Shown one piece after another: positions 15,724 to 24,135 of a DNA stretch of 45,992 bases (positions are counted from its first letter, which is position 1; every line of letters begins with the position of its first letter). Under the pieces are notes generated by a model. That model was given only the letters and a program-made list of their open reading frames with translations. It was not told where the DNA came from and made no database searches. Both the position numbers and the translations under genes were made by a program. The stretch covers positions 1-45,992 of IMG/VR virus record IMGVR_UViG_3300046558_000413, one strand, 5' to 3'. The stretch is from a virus.

Positions 15724-15930
15724 ATGTCCTTTACGAAAAAGCACCTCGACGCGGTTGAGGCGGCCATTGCTCGCGGTGAAAAAACTGTGCGCTACACCGA
15801 CCGTACCGTGGAATACCGCACGGTCGATGAACTGCTCAAGGCTCGCGAGGAAATACGCTCGTCGTTGGCAAGTGCAGCTGGGCCACGTTCGCGCGTGGTC
15901 CGGTTGTACCATGCCGGGAAGGGGGTCTGA
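15724..15930 (+). CDS. Head-tail connector protein gpW
   Basis: 68 aa, the normal size for lambda gpW. It reads FTKKHLDAVEAAIARGEKTV with YTDRTVEYRTVDELLKAREEI, the usual two-helix plus hairpin pattern. gpW stabilises packaged DNA at the portal and prepares the tail-binding site. It lies between TerL and the portal exactly as in lambda; its stop overlaps the portal ATG (TGATG). Confidence 0.9.
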   Translation: MSFTKKHLDAVEAAIARGEKTVRYTDRTVEYRTVDELLKAREEIRSSLASAAGPRSRVVRLYHAGKGV

Positions 15931-17411
15931 TGGCCCGACAGTTTCCAACGCTGACCCGTAACGGATTTGTCCTGCCGTCCAACATCAAAGCCAGCTACGA
16001 AGGCGCTGGGGAAGGGCGCCGCTCCACTGGCTGGGACGCTCCCGACAACGGGATCAACAGCATCAACACCCCGGCACTGCGCAACCTACGGTCGCGTTCA
16101 CGTGCAGCAGTTCGCAATGACCCGTATGCCTTCAACGTCATCGACAAGCGCGTTAGCAACCTGATCGGCACGGGCATCACTCCCCGGCCTACGACTGATG
16201 ACGATGCTTTGCGCAGACTGCTGCAGGAGCTGTGGGGAGATTGGGTCGATGAGGCGGATGCGGATGATCGCACCGACTTCTACGGCCAGCAGGCGCTGGT
16301 GGCGCGCACGGTGGAAACATCGGGTGAATGCTTTGTTCGCTTGCGTCCTCGCAGTCTGGACGAAGGCTTGGCGGTTCCGCTGCAGTTGCAGATCCTGGCG
16401 CCAGAGTTCGTACCACACGACAAATTCGAGAGCACCAAGAACGGCAACGTCATCCGCGCCGGTATCGAGTTCACCCCGGGCGGCAAGCGGGTGGCGTACT
16501 GGATGTACCTGTCGCATCCCCGCGATGCAGCCTCACTTAACGCCGGCTACAACCAGTTGGTCCGCGTGCCGGCGGCTCAGGTGCTGCACATTTTCGAACC
16601 GGTGGAGCCTGGTCAGTTGCGCGGTGTGCCGCGATTGTCGCCGGTGCTCAAACGCCTGCGCAGTCTGGACAACTACGACGACGCGGTGCTGTTCCGTCAG
16701 GAAGTGGCCAACCTGTTTGCCGGTTTCATCAAGCGTCCGGTACCGGAGTCGGGGCAGACGCCACGAGATCCAGTCACCGGCGCCTTGCTGGATATGGATC
16801 GCGACGGCTTCACCCCGATGGTCGCGCTCGAACCCGGCACCATGCAGGAACTGGGGGCAGGCGAGGAGGTTGAGTTCTCCAAACCGCCGGACGCGGGCAA
16901 CAACTACCCGGACTTCATGCGTCAGCAGTTGATGGCTGCGGCAGCGGGATCGGGTACGCCTTACGAGATCCTCACCGGCGACATGCGGGGGATCAATGAC
17001 CGAGCGCTGCGGGTGGTGCTCAACGAGTTTCGGCGCCGCCTGGAACAACTGCAATTCAGCGTGTACGTCCATCAACTTTGCCGTCCGGTGCGGGCCGCGT
17101 GGATGGATATGGCGGTGCTGTCGGGTGTTCTGATGCTGGACGATTACGCACAGAAGCGCCGCCAGTACCTGCGCACTCGCTGGGTACCGCAAGGCTGGGC
17201 CTATATCCAGCCGGTTCAGGACGTACAAGCACGAGCGATGGAGGTGAGAGCCGGTTTTTCGTCGCGCAGCGAGATGGTCCTGCGTACCGGCTACGACGCC
17301 GAAACGGTCGATCTGGAAAACGCCGCCGATCTGGCGCGGGCCGCAGCGCTGGGCCTCAACTACAACACCCTGGATGCCGTCGAAGACACCGACGACAAGG
17401 AGCAATCATGA
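15930..17411 (+). CDS. Portal protein, lambda gpB family
   Basis: A 493-aa portal of the lambda type. Diagnostic stretches include RSRAAVRNDPYAFNVIDKRVSNLIGTGI near 50-85, FVRLRPRSLDEGLAVPLQLQILAPEFV, HIFEPVEPGQLRGVPRLSPVLKRLRSLDNYDDAVLFRQEVAN (about 215-265) and GSGTPYEILTGDMRGINDRALRVVLNEFRR (about 340-375). It forms the dodecameric ring for DNA entry and exit. It overlaps gpW upstream and the head protease downstream (ATGA). Confidence 0.94.
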   Translation: MARQFPTLTRNGFVLPSNIKASYEGAGEGRRSTGWDAPDNGINSINTPALRNLRSRSRAAVRNDPYAFNVIDKRVSNLIGTGITPRPTTDDDALRRLLQELWGDWVDEADADDRTDFYGQQALVARTVETSGECFVRLRPRSLDEGLAVPLQLQILAPEFVPHDKFESTKNGNVIRAGIEFTPGGKRVAYWMYLSHPRDAASLNAGYNQLVRVPAAQVLHIFEPVEPGQLRGVPRLSPVLKRLRSLDNYDDAVLFRQEVANLFAGFIKRPVPESGQTPRDPVTGALLDMDRDGFTPMVALEPGTMQELGAGEEVEFSKPPDAGNNYPDFMRQQLMAAAAGSGTPYEILTGDMRGINDRALRVVLNEFRRRLEQLQFSVYVHQLCRPVRAAWMDMAVLSGVLMLDDYAQKRRQYLRTRWVPQGWAYIQPVQDVQARAMEVRAGFSSRSEMVLRTGYDAETVDLENAADLARAAALGLNYNTLDAVEDTDDKEQS

Positions 17412-18556
17412 GCAAGAGCGCGAAACCGCGTATTTACAACCGCGCCGGCAAACGAGTTGAGGTCAAGGACAAGACCTGGTACGCCGTTCATGCCAGCGGC
17501 GAGGCCGCTGAGCGAGTGATCGAGGTTTTCGTCTATGGCGAGATCGGCGCGTGGGGCATCACTGCCAACCAGTTCGTGCAGGATCTGCGCGCTATGGATG
17601 ATGGTGTGTCACCGGTGATCGCCGCGTTCAACAGTATCGGCGGCGACCTGTTTGACGGTTTGGCCATGCACAACGCGCTGTCGCGTCTGGGCGAGCGTTG
17701 CATCGGACGAATCGATGCGCTTGCTGCCAGTGCCGCGAGTGTCGCCGTGTGCGGTGCACACCGCGTAGTCATCGCGGCGAACGCCATGTTGATGATTCAC
17801 AACCCATACACCTATGCAGGCGGTGGCGCTGAGGACTTCCGCCGGGTCGCTGATGTATTGGATCAAACCTTGGAGGCGATCATCGCGGCCTATAAAGCCA
17901 AGGCGCCCGACATCGATGACGCCGAACTGCGGCGAATGGTTGATGCTGAAACTTGGCTGACTGCTAACGAAGCGGTGGCTCTTGGTCTTGCAGACGAAGT
18001 CGGAGACGGCATCAAGGTCAAAGCATGCCTCGGTCAAGGCGCTGTGTTGCAACGGTTCCAGCACGCTCCGGTTGAGTTGGTGGCGCAACTCGACGAACCA
18101 CCTGAACTGGATCCTGAACTGGAACCTGTGGAGCCGCCTCTGGTGCCGCCCGTAGTCGACTCTGCCAAGTTGGCATTGATGATCACTCAGCGCTGCACGG
18201 CGGCGGGCATCAGCAACCTGATCGAGCCGCTGCTCAAGTCCACCCAGCTTGAAAGCGAGGAAATCGTTCTCGCCGGCCTGGCACGTGCCAAGGCGGTGAA
18301 CGACCTCTGCGTGGCCGCACGTCTTCCGGAATTCAGCGCCGAATATGTCGCGGCCGGTCTGGATGCGGCGGCGGTGCGGGCACGTCTGTTCGACAAGATA
18401 GTCACCAGCGGTAAGGGCTTTGAGATCGACAACAGTCTGCCGCTGGCGGACGACCCGGCACCCAAGGTGCTGGCCAAACAACCTGACCCCAACTCGATTT
18501 GGGCTGCTCGCCAAGCGGCTCAAACTGGAACCGCGCGCGGCGCGAAAGGAGCATGA
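17408..18556 (+). CDS. Head maturation protease, ClpP-like, with scaffold-type C-terminus
   Basis: 382 aa from the ATG at 17408, which overlaps the portal stop as ATGA; the longer open frame upstream is portal in another frame. Residues 25-215 form a ClpP/S14-type protease: FNSIGGDLFDGLAMHNAL, the serine region IDALAASAASVAVCGAH (Ser about 110) and the histidine in MLMIHNPYTYAGG (about 130). The C-terminal part (215-382) is acidic and Pro-rich, then helical, as in lambda gpC, whose C-terminus overlaps the scaffold Nu3. No separate scaffold gene is seen, so an internal start producing scaffold is possible. Confidence 0.9.
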   Translation: MSKSAKPRIYNRAGKRVEVKDKTWYAVHASGEAAERVIEVFVYGEIGAWGITANQFVQDLRAMDDGVSPVIAAFNSIGGDLFDGLAMHNALSRLGERCIGRIDALAASAASVAVCGAHRVVIAANAMLMIHNPYTYAGGGAEDFRRVADVLDQTLEAIIAAYKAKAPDIDDAELRRMVDAETWLTANEAVALGLADEVGDGIKVKACLGQGAVLQRFQHAPVELVAQLDEPPELDPELEPVEPPLVPPVVDSAKLALMITQRCTAAGISNLIEPLLKSTQLESEEIVLAGLARAKAVNDLCVAARLPEFSAEYVAAGLDAAAVRARLFDKIVTSGKGFEIDNSLPLADDPAPKVLAKQPDPNSIWAARQAAQTGTARGAKGA

Positions 18557-18903
18557 GCATGACCATCAAACGCGAACCGATGCACGCAGGTGAATTCCTG
18601 CTGTCCGAGGGCACCGGCACGATCTCGCGAGAAGCAATCAATGTCGCGGCGGGTCCGGCATTGTGGCCGGGACAAATTCTGGGGCTGGTGACCGCCTCCG
18701 GCGAATTCGCACCGTACAACCCAACGGCAGAGGACGGCACTGAAAACGCTGTCGCTATTCTCTACGGCCCGCTGGGCGAATCCGATGTGGTGCGTCGCGG
18801 TCGCGCCGTGGTGCGGTTGGCCGAGGTCAGTGAAGCGCATTTGACCGGCCTCGATCTGGCCGCCGAGAAAGCACTCGCCACCCATTACGTGATCGTCCGC
18901 TAA
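18553..18903 (+). CDS. Head decoration protein, lambda gpD-like
   Basis: 116 aa. The pattern HAGEFLLSEGTGTISREAINVAAG...PGQILGLVT...VAILYGPL...RAVVRLAEV is that of the lambda gpD/SHP-type decoration family, trimers of which clamp the expanded capsid. Its start at 18553 overlaps the protease stop; a second ATG follows two codons later, and GAAAGGAG precedes both. It is followed by a terminator and the major capsid gene. Confidence 0.88.
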   Translation: MSMTIKREPMHAGEFLLSEGTGTISREAINVAAGPALWPGQILGLVTASGEFAPYNPTAEDGTENAVAILYGPLGESDVVRRGRAVVRLAEVSEAHLTGLDLAAEKALATHYVIVR

Positions 18904-18924
18904 GTCGATCCTTTTTTTGTATGC

Positions 18925-18947
18925 ATCCCGCCGCGTGCGGGATTTTT
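18925..18947 (+). terminator. Intercistronic terminator before capsid gene
   Basis: ATCCCGC (18925-18931), loop CGCGT, GCGGGAT (18937-18943) and TTTT. It is followed at once by CGTTTCTGGAGA and the capsid ATG. One of several similar terminator-plus-leader modules in the late operon. Confidence 0.7.
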
Positions 18948-18965
18948 CGTTTCTGGAGAGTACCC

Positions 18966-19961
18966 ATGGCCGATATCGCCATTTTTGACGACGAAGCGTT
19001 TACCGTTACCGCGCTGACCGCTGCACTCAATGACCAACCCTACCTGCCAGGGCGCATCAGCGCCTTGGGCCTGTTTCGCGAGGAAGGCATTACGACCCTG
19101 ACCGTGCAGATCGAAAAGGACGGCGACACCCTGGCACTGGTGCCTGCTGGCGAGCGCGGTGGTTCCGGTCTGGTGGTTGCTGCCAGCAAGCGCACATTGA
19201 TCCCGTTCAACACCGTGCATCTGCCGGAGCGCTTCACCATTAAGGCGGATGAGATTCAGGGCATTCGCGCCTTCGGTACTCGCACCGAACTGCAAGCGGT
19301 GCAGGATGTAGTCAATACGCGGCTGGCCAAGGCGCGTCGCCAGTTGGATGCCACTCATGAATTCCAGCGAATGGGCGCACTGAATGGCCAGATTCTCGAC
19401 GCCGATGGCAAGACCGTATTGCTAAACCTCTATGACCGCTTCGGTGTGGAGCGTCAGACGCTGTCCATGGGCCTGGCGGATCCGAACACGAAGGTTCGAG
19501 TTAAATGTATCGAAGCGCTCGACATGCAAGAGGACGCGCTTGGTAGCGTGACAAGCACCGGCTCGCGGGCTTTCTGCGGTAAGAATTTCTGGAACAAACT
19601 CGTCGTTCACAAGTCGGTCGAGGAGACCTATCTCAACAGCCAACAAGCCGCGTCCTTGCGCGGTGACGCCCGGGAGAGCTTCGAACTCGGGGGCATCACT
19701 TGGGAACGCTACCGTGGCAAGGTCGCGGGGGTGTCTTTCGTCCACGACGATCAGGCGCTGCTGGTCCCCGAAGGTGTACCCGACTTGTACATCTCGGCGT
19801 TTGCGCCGGCCGACTACATGGAAACGGTCAATACCCAGGGTATTCCCTACTACAGCAAGATCGAGCCGATGCAGTTCGGGAAAGGCATGGCCGGTGAAGC
19901 TCAGTCCAACCCGCTGCACCTGTGCACCCGACCGCGCGCCCAGATCCTGCTGGAACTCTGA
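18966..19961 (+). CDS. Major capsid protein, lambda gpE family
   Basis: 331 aa from the ATG at 18966, with CTGGAGA about 7 nt upstream. The lambda gpE-type pattern is clear: FTVTALTAALNDQPYLPGRISALGLF at the N-terminus, TLIPFNTVHLPERFTIKADEIQGIRAFG near 75-105, and a C-terminal LLVPEGVPDLYISAFAPADYMETVNTQGIPYYSKIEPM. It forms the icosahedral shell with the decoration protein. Length is normal for the family. Confidence 0.93.
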   Translation: MADIAIFDDEAFTVTALTAALNDQPYLPGRISALGLFREEGITTLTVQIEKDGDTLALVPAGERGGSGLVVAASKRTLIPFNTVHLPERFTIKADEIQGIRAFGTRTELQAVQDVVNTRLAKARRQLDATHEFQRMGALNGQILDADGKTVLLNLYDRFGVERQTLSMGLADPNTKVRVKCIEALDMQEDALGSVTSTGSRAFCGKNFWNKLVVHKSVEETYLNSQQAASLRGDARESFELGGITWERYRGKVAGVSFVHDDQALLVPEGVPDLYISAFAPADYMETVNTQGIPYYSKIEPMQFGKGMAGEAQSNPLHLCTRPRAQILLEL

Positions 19962-19963
19962 CC

Positions 19964-20284
19964 ATGGGCTTTCGCGATCTGATCGCCGACGTCGACGAGG
20001 TGGTGTTCGAAGCGCTGGGCGACACTGCGCGGATCGAAGGTCGCGAAGAGCCAGTGTTCGGCATGTTTGCCGCGCCCTGGCTGCAACCCAAGTTCGGCAA
20101 GCTCAACACCGGGTTGCGCGAGCCTCGCTTCGAGATCCGCGTCAGCGATTCGCAAGGTCTGGAACAGGGCATGCTGGTCAGCGTTGACCTGCCTGCCCTG
20201 GATGGCGGCGGTGACTACGACCTGATACAGCTCGAACCGAGCGGCGACGGACTGGTCGCCCTGATTCTGAGGTTGCGGCCATGA
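19964..20284 (+). CDS. Head-tail joining protein, lambda FII/gpFII-attachment type
   Basis: 106 aa, two bases after the capsid stop. It resembles the small attachment protein family of lambdoid heads (FRDLIADVDEVVFEALGDTARIEG, then EIRVSDSQGLEQGMLVSVD and DYDLIQLEPSGDGLVALILRLRP). Position between capsid and minor tail protein Z supports the joining role. Its stop overlaps the next gene by 4 nt. Confidence 0.78.
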   Translation: MGFRDLIADVDEVVFEALGDTARIEGREEPVFGMFAAPWLQPKFGKLNTGLREPRFEIRVSDSQGLEQGMLVSVDLPALDGGGDYDLIQLEPSGDGLVALILRLRP

Positions 20285-20946
20285 GCGTCGGCAGCTATTT
20301 CAAACCCTCGGCCGGGGGCGGGATGATCTCTATCCAGTCCTCGGCCGCAGATTTTCAGGCGTTCCAGGACTTTGCCAAGGTGGTGCCGAAAGCGGCCGCT
20401 GCGGCGCATCGACGCGCAATCAACAAGACGTTGGGCTGGTTGCGCACGCACATTGCCCGAGCCGTCAGCCGGTCAGAGCGCATTGCTGTTGCAGCGGTGC
20501 GTCAGCGGTTGCGCAGCTATCCGGTTTCCGGCGGTGCCGCGAGCGGCAAACTGTGGTTCGGGTTGAACGCCATCGAATCCAGCCGGATCGGCCGGGCGCG
20601 GCAGACCGGGAGCGGTGTGTCGGTGGCGGGGCGGCGTTACGAAGGTGCCTTTCTCAAGAAGGTCTACGGCAACAAGCCCGACATCTGGATTCGCACAGCC
20701 TCCAAGCATTTCAACGGGGACGACTACCCGGACAGCACGGTGTCCCCCGGTCGCGGGCCGAGTTCGGGTTGGGTCGCCGAAAACGGTAGTCGTTTCCCGT
20801 TGGCTAAGGCCAAGGTATCGCTGGAGCAAGCCCGGCCGCATTTCGACAGCTGGGTCAAAAAGGCAGATGAGCGTCTGCTGGAGATTCTCAAACAAGAACT
20901 CAACTTTGAGCTGCAGAAATACCTTAAGAGGATCGGCAATGTCTGA
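20281..20946 (+). CDS. Minor tail protein Z family
   Basis: A 221-aa protein of the prophage minor tail Z family: FQDFAKVVPKAAAAAHRRAINKTLGWLRTHIARAVS (about 28-65), VAAVRQRLRSYP, GLNAIESSRIGRARQT, and a C-terminal HFDSWVKKADERLLEILKQELNFELQKYL helix. In lambda, gpZ completes the head-proximal tail tip. It overlaps both neighbours. Note that a lambda-type connector protein is here used with a contractile tail. Confidence 0.85.
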   Translation: MSVGSYFKPSAGGGMISIQSSAADFQAFQDFAKVVPKAAAAAHRRAINKTLGWLRTHIARAVSRSERIAVAAVRQRLRSYPVSGGAASGKLWFGLNAIESSRIGRARQTGSGVSVAGRRYEGAFLKKVYGNKPDIWIRTASKHFNGDDYPDSTVSPGRGPSSGWVAENGSRFPLAKAKVSLEQARPHFDSWVKKADERLLEILKQELNFELQKYLKRIGNV

Positions 20947-21454
20947 AGAACCGTTCAGCCTGGACCAGCTTTATAGGGCGGTAGAACAGCATCTGCGTAC
21001 CCACTTGCCTGGCGTGCAGACCGTCACAGCCTGGCCAGACATTAAGGATCGCGTGTTGCTGCCAGCGGTGTTTATGGAGGTGGCCGAGATCGAGCCGGGT
21101 AAAGATATCGGCACCGGCGAAACCTCGCTGGTGTGCAAGTTCGAGGCTCGGATCATTGTTGACCCGATCAAGGCGCACCATCATCAACAGGCCGTGCAAT
21201 TGGCGACGCAGTTGGCGGTGTTGCTGCGTTCGCAGACGTGGGGGTTGGTAGTTGAACCCGCCGAGTTTGTGCAATCGCTGCAGGACTGGACCCAGCCGCA
21301 CCTGGATGGATACACGGTGTGGCTGGTGGAGTGGACTCAGCAGGTTTATCTCGGCCTTGAGGAATGGCCGTGGCCGGACGAACCGCCGGGGTCGTTGCTC
21401 ATTGGATTCAACAACGACGCCAAAGAGGACTTTGTCCCTGCGGAGGATGTGTGA
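20939..21454 (+). CDS. Tail completion protein (U/R-like)
   Basis: 171 aa from the ATG at 20939, which overlaps gene Z by 8 nt. Pattern: LDQLYRAVEQHLRTHLPGVQTVTAWPDI..LPAVFMEVAEIEPGKD..TSLVCKFEARIIVDP..AVQLATQLAVLLRSQTWG. This fits tail terminator or completion proteins that sit between the head connector and baseplate genes in such phages. The exact family is uncertain. Confidence 0.6.
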   Translation: MSEEPFSLDQLYRAVEQHLRTHLPGVQTVTAWPDIKDRVLLPAVFMEVAEIEPGKDIGTGETSLVCKFEARIIVDPIKAHHHQQAVQLATQLAVLLRSQTWGLVVEPAEFVQSLQDWTQPHLDGYTVWLVEWTQQVYLGLEEWPWPDEPPGSLLIGFNNDAKEDFVPAEDV

Positions 21455-22020
21455 GCAGCTACGCGAGCGCCCAGCATGACCGCATGATCGCAGGGGCGGT
21501 AAAGGCTTGCTACGTGGTCGCGGTGGATCTGTCCGCTTCGCCGCCGGTATGTCGCGTGTCGGATGGCAGTGAATGGGTCAGCGCCTGGGTGCGGTGGCAC
21601 AGCATCGCCGCCGGCAAGGCCAGGCACTGGCGGGCGCCGTCTTTGGGCGAGCAGGGCAGTTTGATCAGTCCCAGCGGTGACGTGTCACAAGGCACGTTTG
21701 TCCCGGGCTTGTATGGCAATGCCGGACCGCCGCCAGATAACCGCGACCACGTCGAGGTCTGGCGTTTTGATGATGGCGGCTCGCTGATCTACGACTGGCA
21801 GGCCAAGAGCTACAGCATCACCCTGCCCAGCGGCACGGTCACCATCAAAGTGGCCAGCACGGAAGCGGTCGTGACCGATGGCGCGGTGAACGTGACCACC
21901 GGCAACATCAATTTGAAAGCGGCGGTAATGATCGACGGCGCGCTACACGTTACCAAGGGCATCACCAGCGCCGGCGCGATCATTGACGCCACTGGCAACA
22001 GTAATCACCACACGCATTAA
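21451..22020 (+). CDS. Baseplate assembly protein V (tail spike)
   Basis: 189 aa from GTG 21451 (GCGGAGGATGT upstream), overlapping the previous stop. The N-terminal OB-fold region (SPPVCRVSDGSEWVSAWVRWHSIAAG, PSLGEQGSLISPSGD) is followed by repeated short beta strands (ITLPSGTVTIKVAS...GAVNVTTGNINLKAAVMIDGALHVTKGI), the triple beta-helix of P2 gpV. The C-terminus NSNHHTH supplies the HxH metal-binding tip of the membrane-piercing spike. Confidence 0.9.
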   Translation: MSSYASAQHDRMIAGAVKACYVVAVDLSASPPVCRVSDGSEWVSAWVRWHSIAAGKARHWRAPSLGEQGSLISPSGDVSQGTFVPGLYGNAGPPPDNRDHVEVWRFDDGGSLIYDWQAKSYSITLPSGTVTIKVASTEAVVTDGAVNVTTGNINLKAAVMIDGALHVTKGITSAGAIIDATGNSNHHTH

Positions 22021-22032
22021 TGCATTAACGAC

Positions 22033-22055
22033 AGCCCGCCCAGTGCGGGCTTTTT
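22033..22055 (+). terminator. Intercistronic terminator after gene V
   Basis: AGCCCGC (22033-22039), loop CCAGT, GCGGGCT (22045-22051) and TTTT, followed by CATGCCTGGAGAAATAC and the next ATG. Same module as before the capsid gene. Confidence 0.7.
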
Positions 22056-22072
22056 CATGCCTGGAGAAATAC

Positions 22073-22321
22073 ATGGCCAAGATCGATACGACCGTCACCG
22101 AGGTGCAAGCGTCCTCGGAACCGGCAATTGCATCCTCAACGTTCTCATCGCCCGAATTCTTGAAATTCCGAGACAAGCTCTACACGTCGCGACTGTTGAT
22201 CGTACCCAGCACTGACCGTTCCTATCCGGTCGACAAAGCGACAGTCGTGGTGCCGGCCTCCGACATCGAAGCGGTCAAGTTCCTGAAAGCCAGCGAAGAA
22301 TACGAGCCGTTAAAGGAGTGA
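22073..22321 (+). CDS. Hypothetical 82-aa protein between baseplate V and W
   Basis: Starts at the ATG 22073 behind CTGGAGA. Polar N-terminal half (many Ser, Thr, Glu) and a C-terminal half with YTSRLLIVPSTDRSYPVDKATVVVPASDIEAVKFLKAS. No family recognised. Position inside the baseplate module, with its own terminator-plus-leader, suggests a structural or assembly protein that may be needed at a separate level. Its stop lies next to the AAGGAG of gene W. Confidence 0.65.
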   Translation: MAKIDTTVTEVQASSEPAIASSTFSSPEFLKFRDKLYTSRLLIVPSTDRSYPVDKATVVVPASDIEAVKFLKASEEYEPLKE

Positions 22322-22326
22322 CATCG

Positions 22327-22653
22327 ATGATCGGAATGGATCGCCAGACCGGCCTACCCATATCCGGCATTGAGCACCTGCGGCAATCCATTGCCGACAT
22401 CTTGAGCACGCCGCTGGGCAGTCGCCGGCACCGTATGGAATACGGCAGCAAGCTACGGCGGTTTGTCGATTTACCCATCAACGAAGGCTGGAAAAGCGCC
22501 GTACAGGCTGAGGTTGCCCGCGCTCTGGGGCGATGGGAGCCGCGTTTGAAGTTGGATCAGGTGCGCGTCATTTCCGTCATTGGCGGGCAAATCAATTTGC
22601 AAATCGTCGGGAAGTACCTGGGCGACAGCGTCACGTTGGAGGTGGCTGCATGA
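22327..22653 (+). CDS. Baseplate assembly protein W (gp25-like)
   Basis: 108 aa. The ATG at 22327 is preferred over the overlapping GTG at 22318 because AAGGAG (22312-22317) leaves a normal 9-nt spacing. The family pattern GIEHLRQSIADILSTPLGSRRHRMEYGSKLRRFVDLPIN and DQVRVISVIGGQINLQIVGKYL is clear. gpW/gp25 forms the baseplate wedge that nucleates the sheath. It overlaps gene J by 4 nt. Confidence 0.9.
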   Translation: MIGMDRQTGLPISGIEHLRQSIADILSTPLGSRRHRMEYGSKLRRFVDLPINEGWKSAVQAEVARALGRWEPRLKLDQVRVISVIGGQINLQIVGKYLGDSVTLEVAA

Positions 22654-23531
22654 GTACCGTAGATCTGTCGTCGCTGCCGGCGCCGACTGTGCTGGAGCCT
22701 CTGGACTTCGAAGAGGTTTATCAGGACGGGCTGAGCGTGTTTCGCGGGTACATGGGCGGTAACTGGACAGCCGCGCTGGAAAGCGATCCCGTGGTCAAAG
22801 TGCTTGAGGTTGGGGCCTACAACAAGGTCGGCAACCGCGCCCGGGTCAATGATGCCGGCAAGGCGCTATTGCTGGCGCACGCCATTCGCGGCGACCTCGA
22901 TCACTTGGGGGCCAACGTCAATCTGCAGCGCCTGGTCATTCAGGTCGAGGATTTGCTGGCAGTGCCGCCGGTGCCCAAGGTCATGGAAGACGACGACCCG
23001 TTTCGCGAACGCATCCAGTTGGCCTATGAGGGTTTGACCACGGCCGGCCCGCGCAACAGCTACATCCTGCATGCGCGTAACGCTTCTGGGCTGGTGGCAG
23101 ACGCCACGGCCGAAAGCCCGGCGCCTTGCTACGTTACGGTAACGGTGCTGGGGTTTGATGGGGAGGGTGAAGCGCCGCCGGAGCTGCTGGCGACGGTGGC
23201 CGCTGCGCTGAATGACGATGACGTGCGCCCGGTCGGTGATCGTGTGACCGTGCAGAGCGCGGAGGTGATCCGCTACGAGATTGACGCCATCTTGCACATG
23301 GCCGGTGCCGGCCCCGAAGCAGATGCCAGTTTGGCCGAGGCGAAAAGTCGATTGGCAGCCTGGATCAATCCACGCAAGCGGCTGGGCGTTGAGGTCGCCC
23401 GCTCCGCTGTTGACGCTCAGTTGCACGTTGCCGGCGTTGCCCGGGTTGAGTTGGTCGGGTGGCAGGATCTGGCCCCGACCAAGGCGCAGGCGGCGTTCTG
23501 TACACGCTACAACGTGAGGCTGGCGGGCTGA
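22650..23531 (+). CDS. Baseplate assembly protein J
   Basis: 293 aa from ATG 22650. P2 gpJ-like: N-terminal LSSLPAPTVLEPLDFEEVYQDGLSVF, then DPVVKVLEVGAYNKVGNRARVNDAGKALLLAHA, DPFRERIQLAYEGLTTAGPRNSYILHAR and a C-terminal DLAPTKAQAAFCTRYNV. Wedge component acting with W and I. Confidence 0.92.
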   Translation: MSTVDLSSLPAPTVLEPLDFEEVYQDGLSVFRGYMGGNWTAALESDPVVKVLEVGAYNKVGNRARVNDAGKALLLAHAIRGDLDHLGANVNLQRLVIQVEDLLAVPPVPKVMEDDDPFRERIQLAYEGLTTAGPRNSYILHARNASGLVADATAESPAPCYVTVTVLGFDGEGEAPPELLATVAAALNDDDVRPVGDRVTVQSAEVIRYEIDAILHMAGAGPEADASLAEAKSRLAAWINPRKRLGVEVARSAVDAQLHVAGVARVELVGWQDLAPTKAQAAFCTRYNVRLAG

Positions 23532-23532
23532 C

Positions 23533-24135
23533 ATGAAAAGTCTACTGCCGCTCAACAGCACGCAACTGGAACGGGCCATGGAGGCCGCGCTCTTCGAAAA
23601 GACGATTGTCCCACTGCGCGACCTCTACAACCCCGACACCTGCCCGGTGCATCTGCTGCCGCATCTGGCGTGGGCGTGGTCGGTCGATCGCTGGGACTAC
23701 CGATGGTCTGAGGCGACCAAGCGCTCGGCCATCAAGGCGTCTTTCTACATCCACAAGCACAAGGGCACGATCGGCGCGATACGTCGCGTGGTGGAGCCGC
23801 TGGGCTATCTGATTGAGATTGTCGAGTGGTTCAAGACCGTGCCCGAGGGCGTGCCGGGCACCTTCGCGCTGAAGATTGGCGTTCTCGATACCGGTATCAC
23901 CGAGGAAATGTATCAGGAGCTTGAACGCCTGATTGACGACGCCAAGCCCGTCACCCGGCACATGACCGGGCTGGCGATCAGCCTGGAAACACAGGGCAAT
24001 TTGAATGTGGGTGTGACGCTCTACGACGGCGATGAACTCGACATATTCCCGCCGGAAATGCAGGACATCGAGATAACCGGCAGCTTCGGCGTGGTCGGCC
24101 GTGAACACTCCATAGACATCATGGACATTTATTAA
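23533..24135 (+). CDS. Phage tail protein I
   Basis: 200 aa of the P2 gpI family: LLPLNSTQLERAMEAALFEK, DPxxCPxHLLPHLAWAWSVDRWD variant (NPDTCPVHLLPHLAWAWSVD), KRSAIKASFYIHKHKGTIGAIRRVVEPLGY and a C-terminal fibre-joining part. It links baseplate and tail fibre. Adjacent to the fibre gene with no gap. Confidence 0.92.
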   Translation: MKSLLPLNSTQLERAMEAALFEKTIVPLRDLYNPDTCPVHLLPHLAWAWSVDRWDYRWSEATKRSAIKASFYIHKHKGTIGAIRRVVEPLGYLIEIVEWFKTVPEGVPGTFALKIGVLDTGITEEMYQELERLIDDAKPVTRHMTGLAISLETQGNLNVGVTLYDGDELDIFPPEMQDIEITGSFGVVGREHSIDIMDIY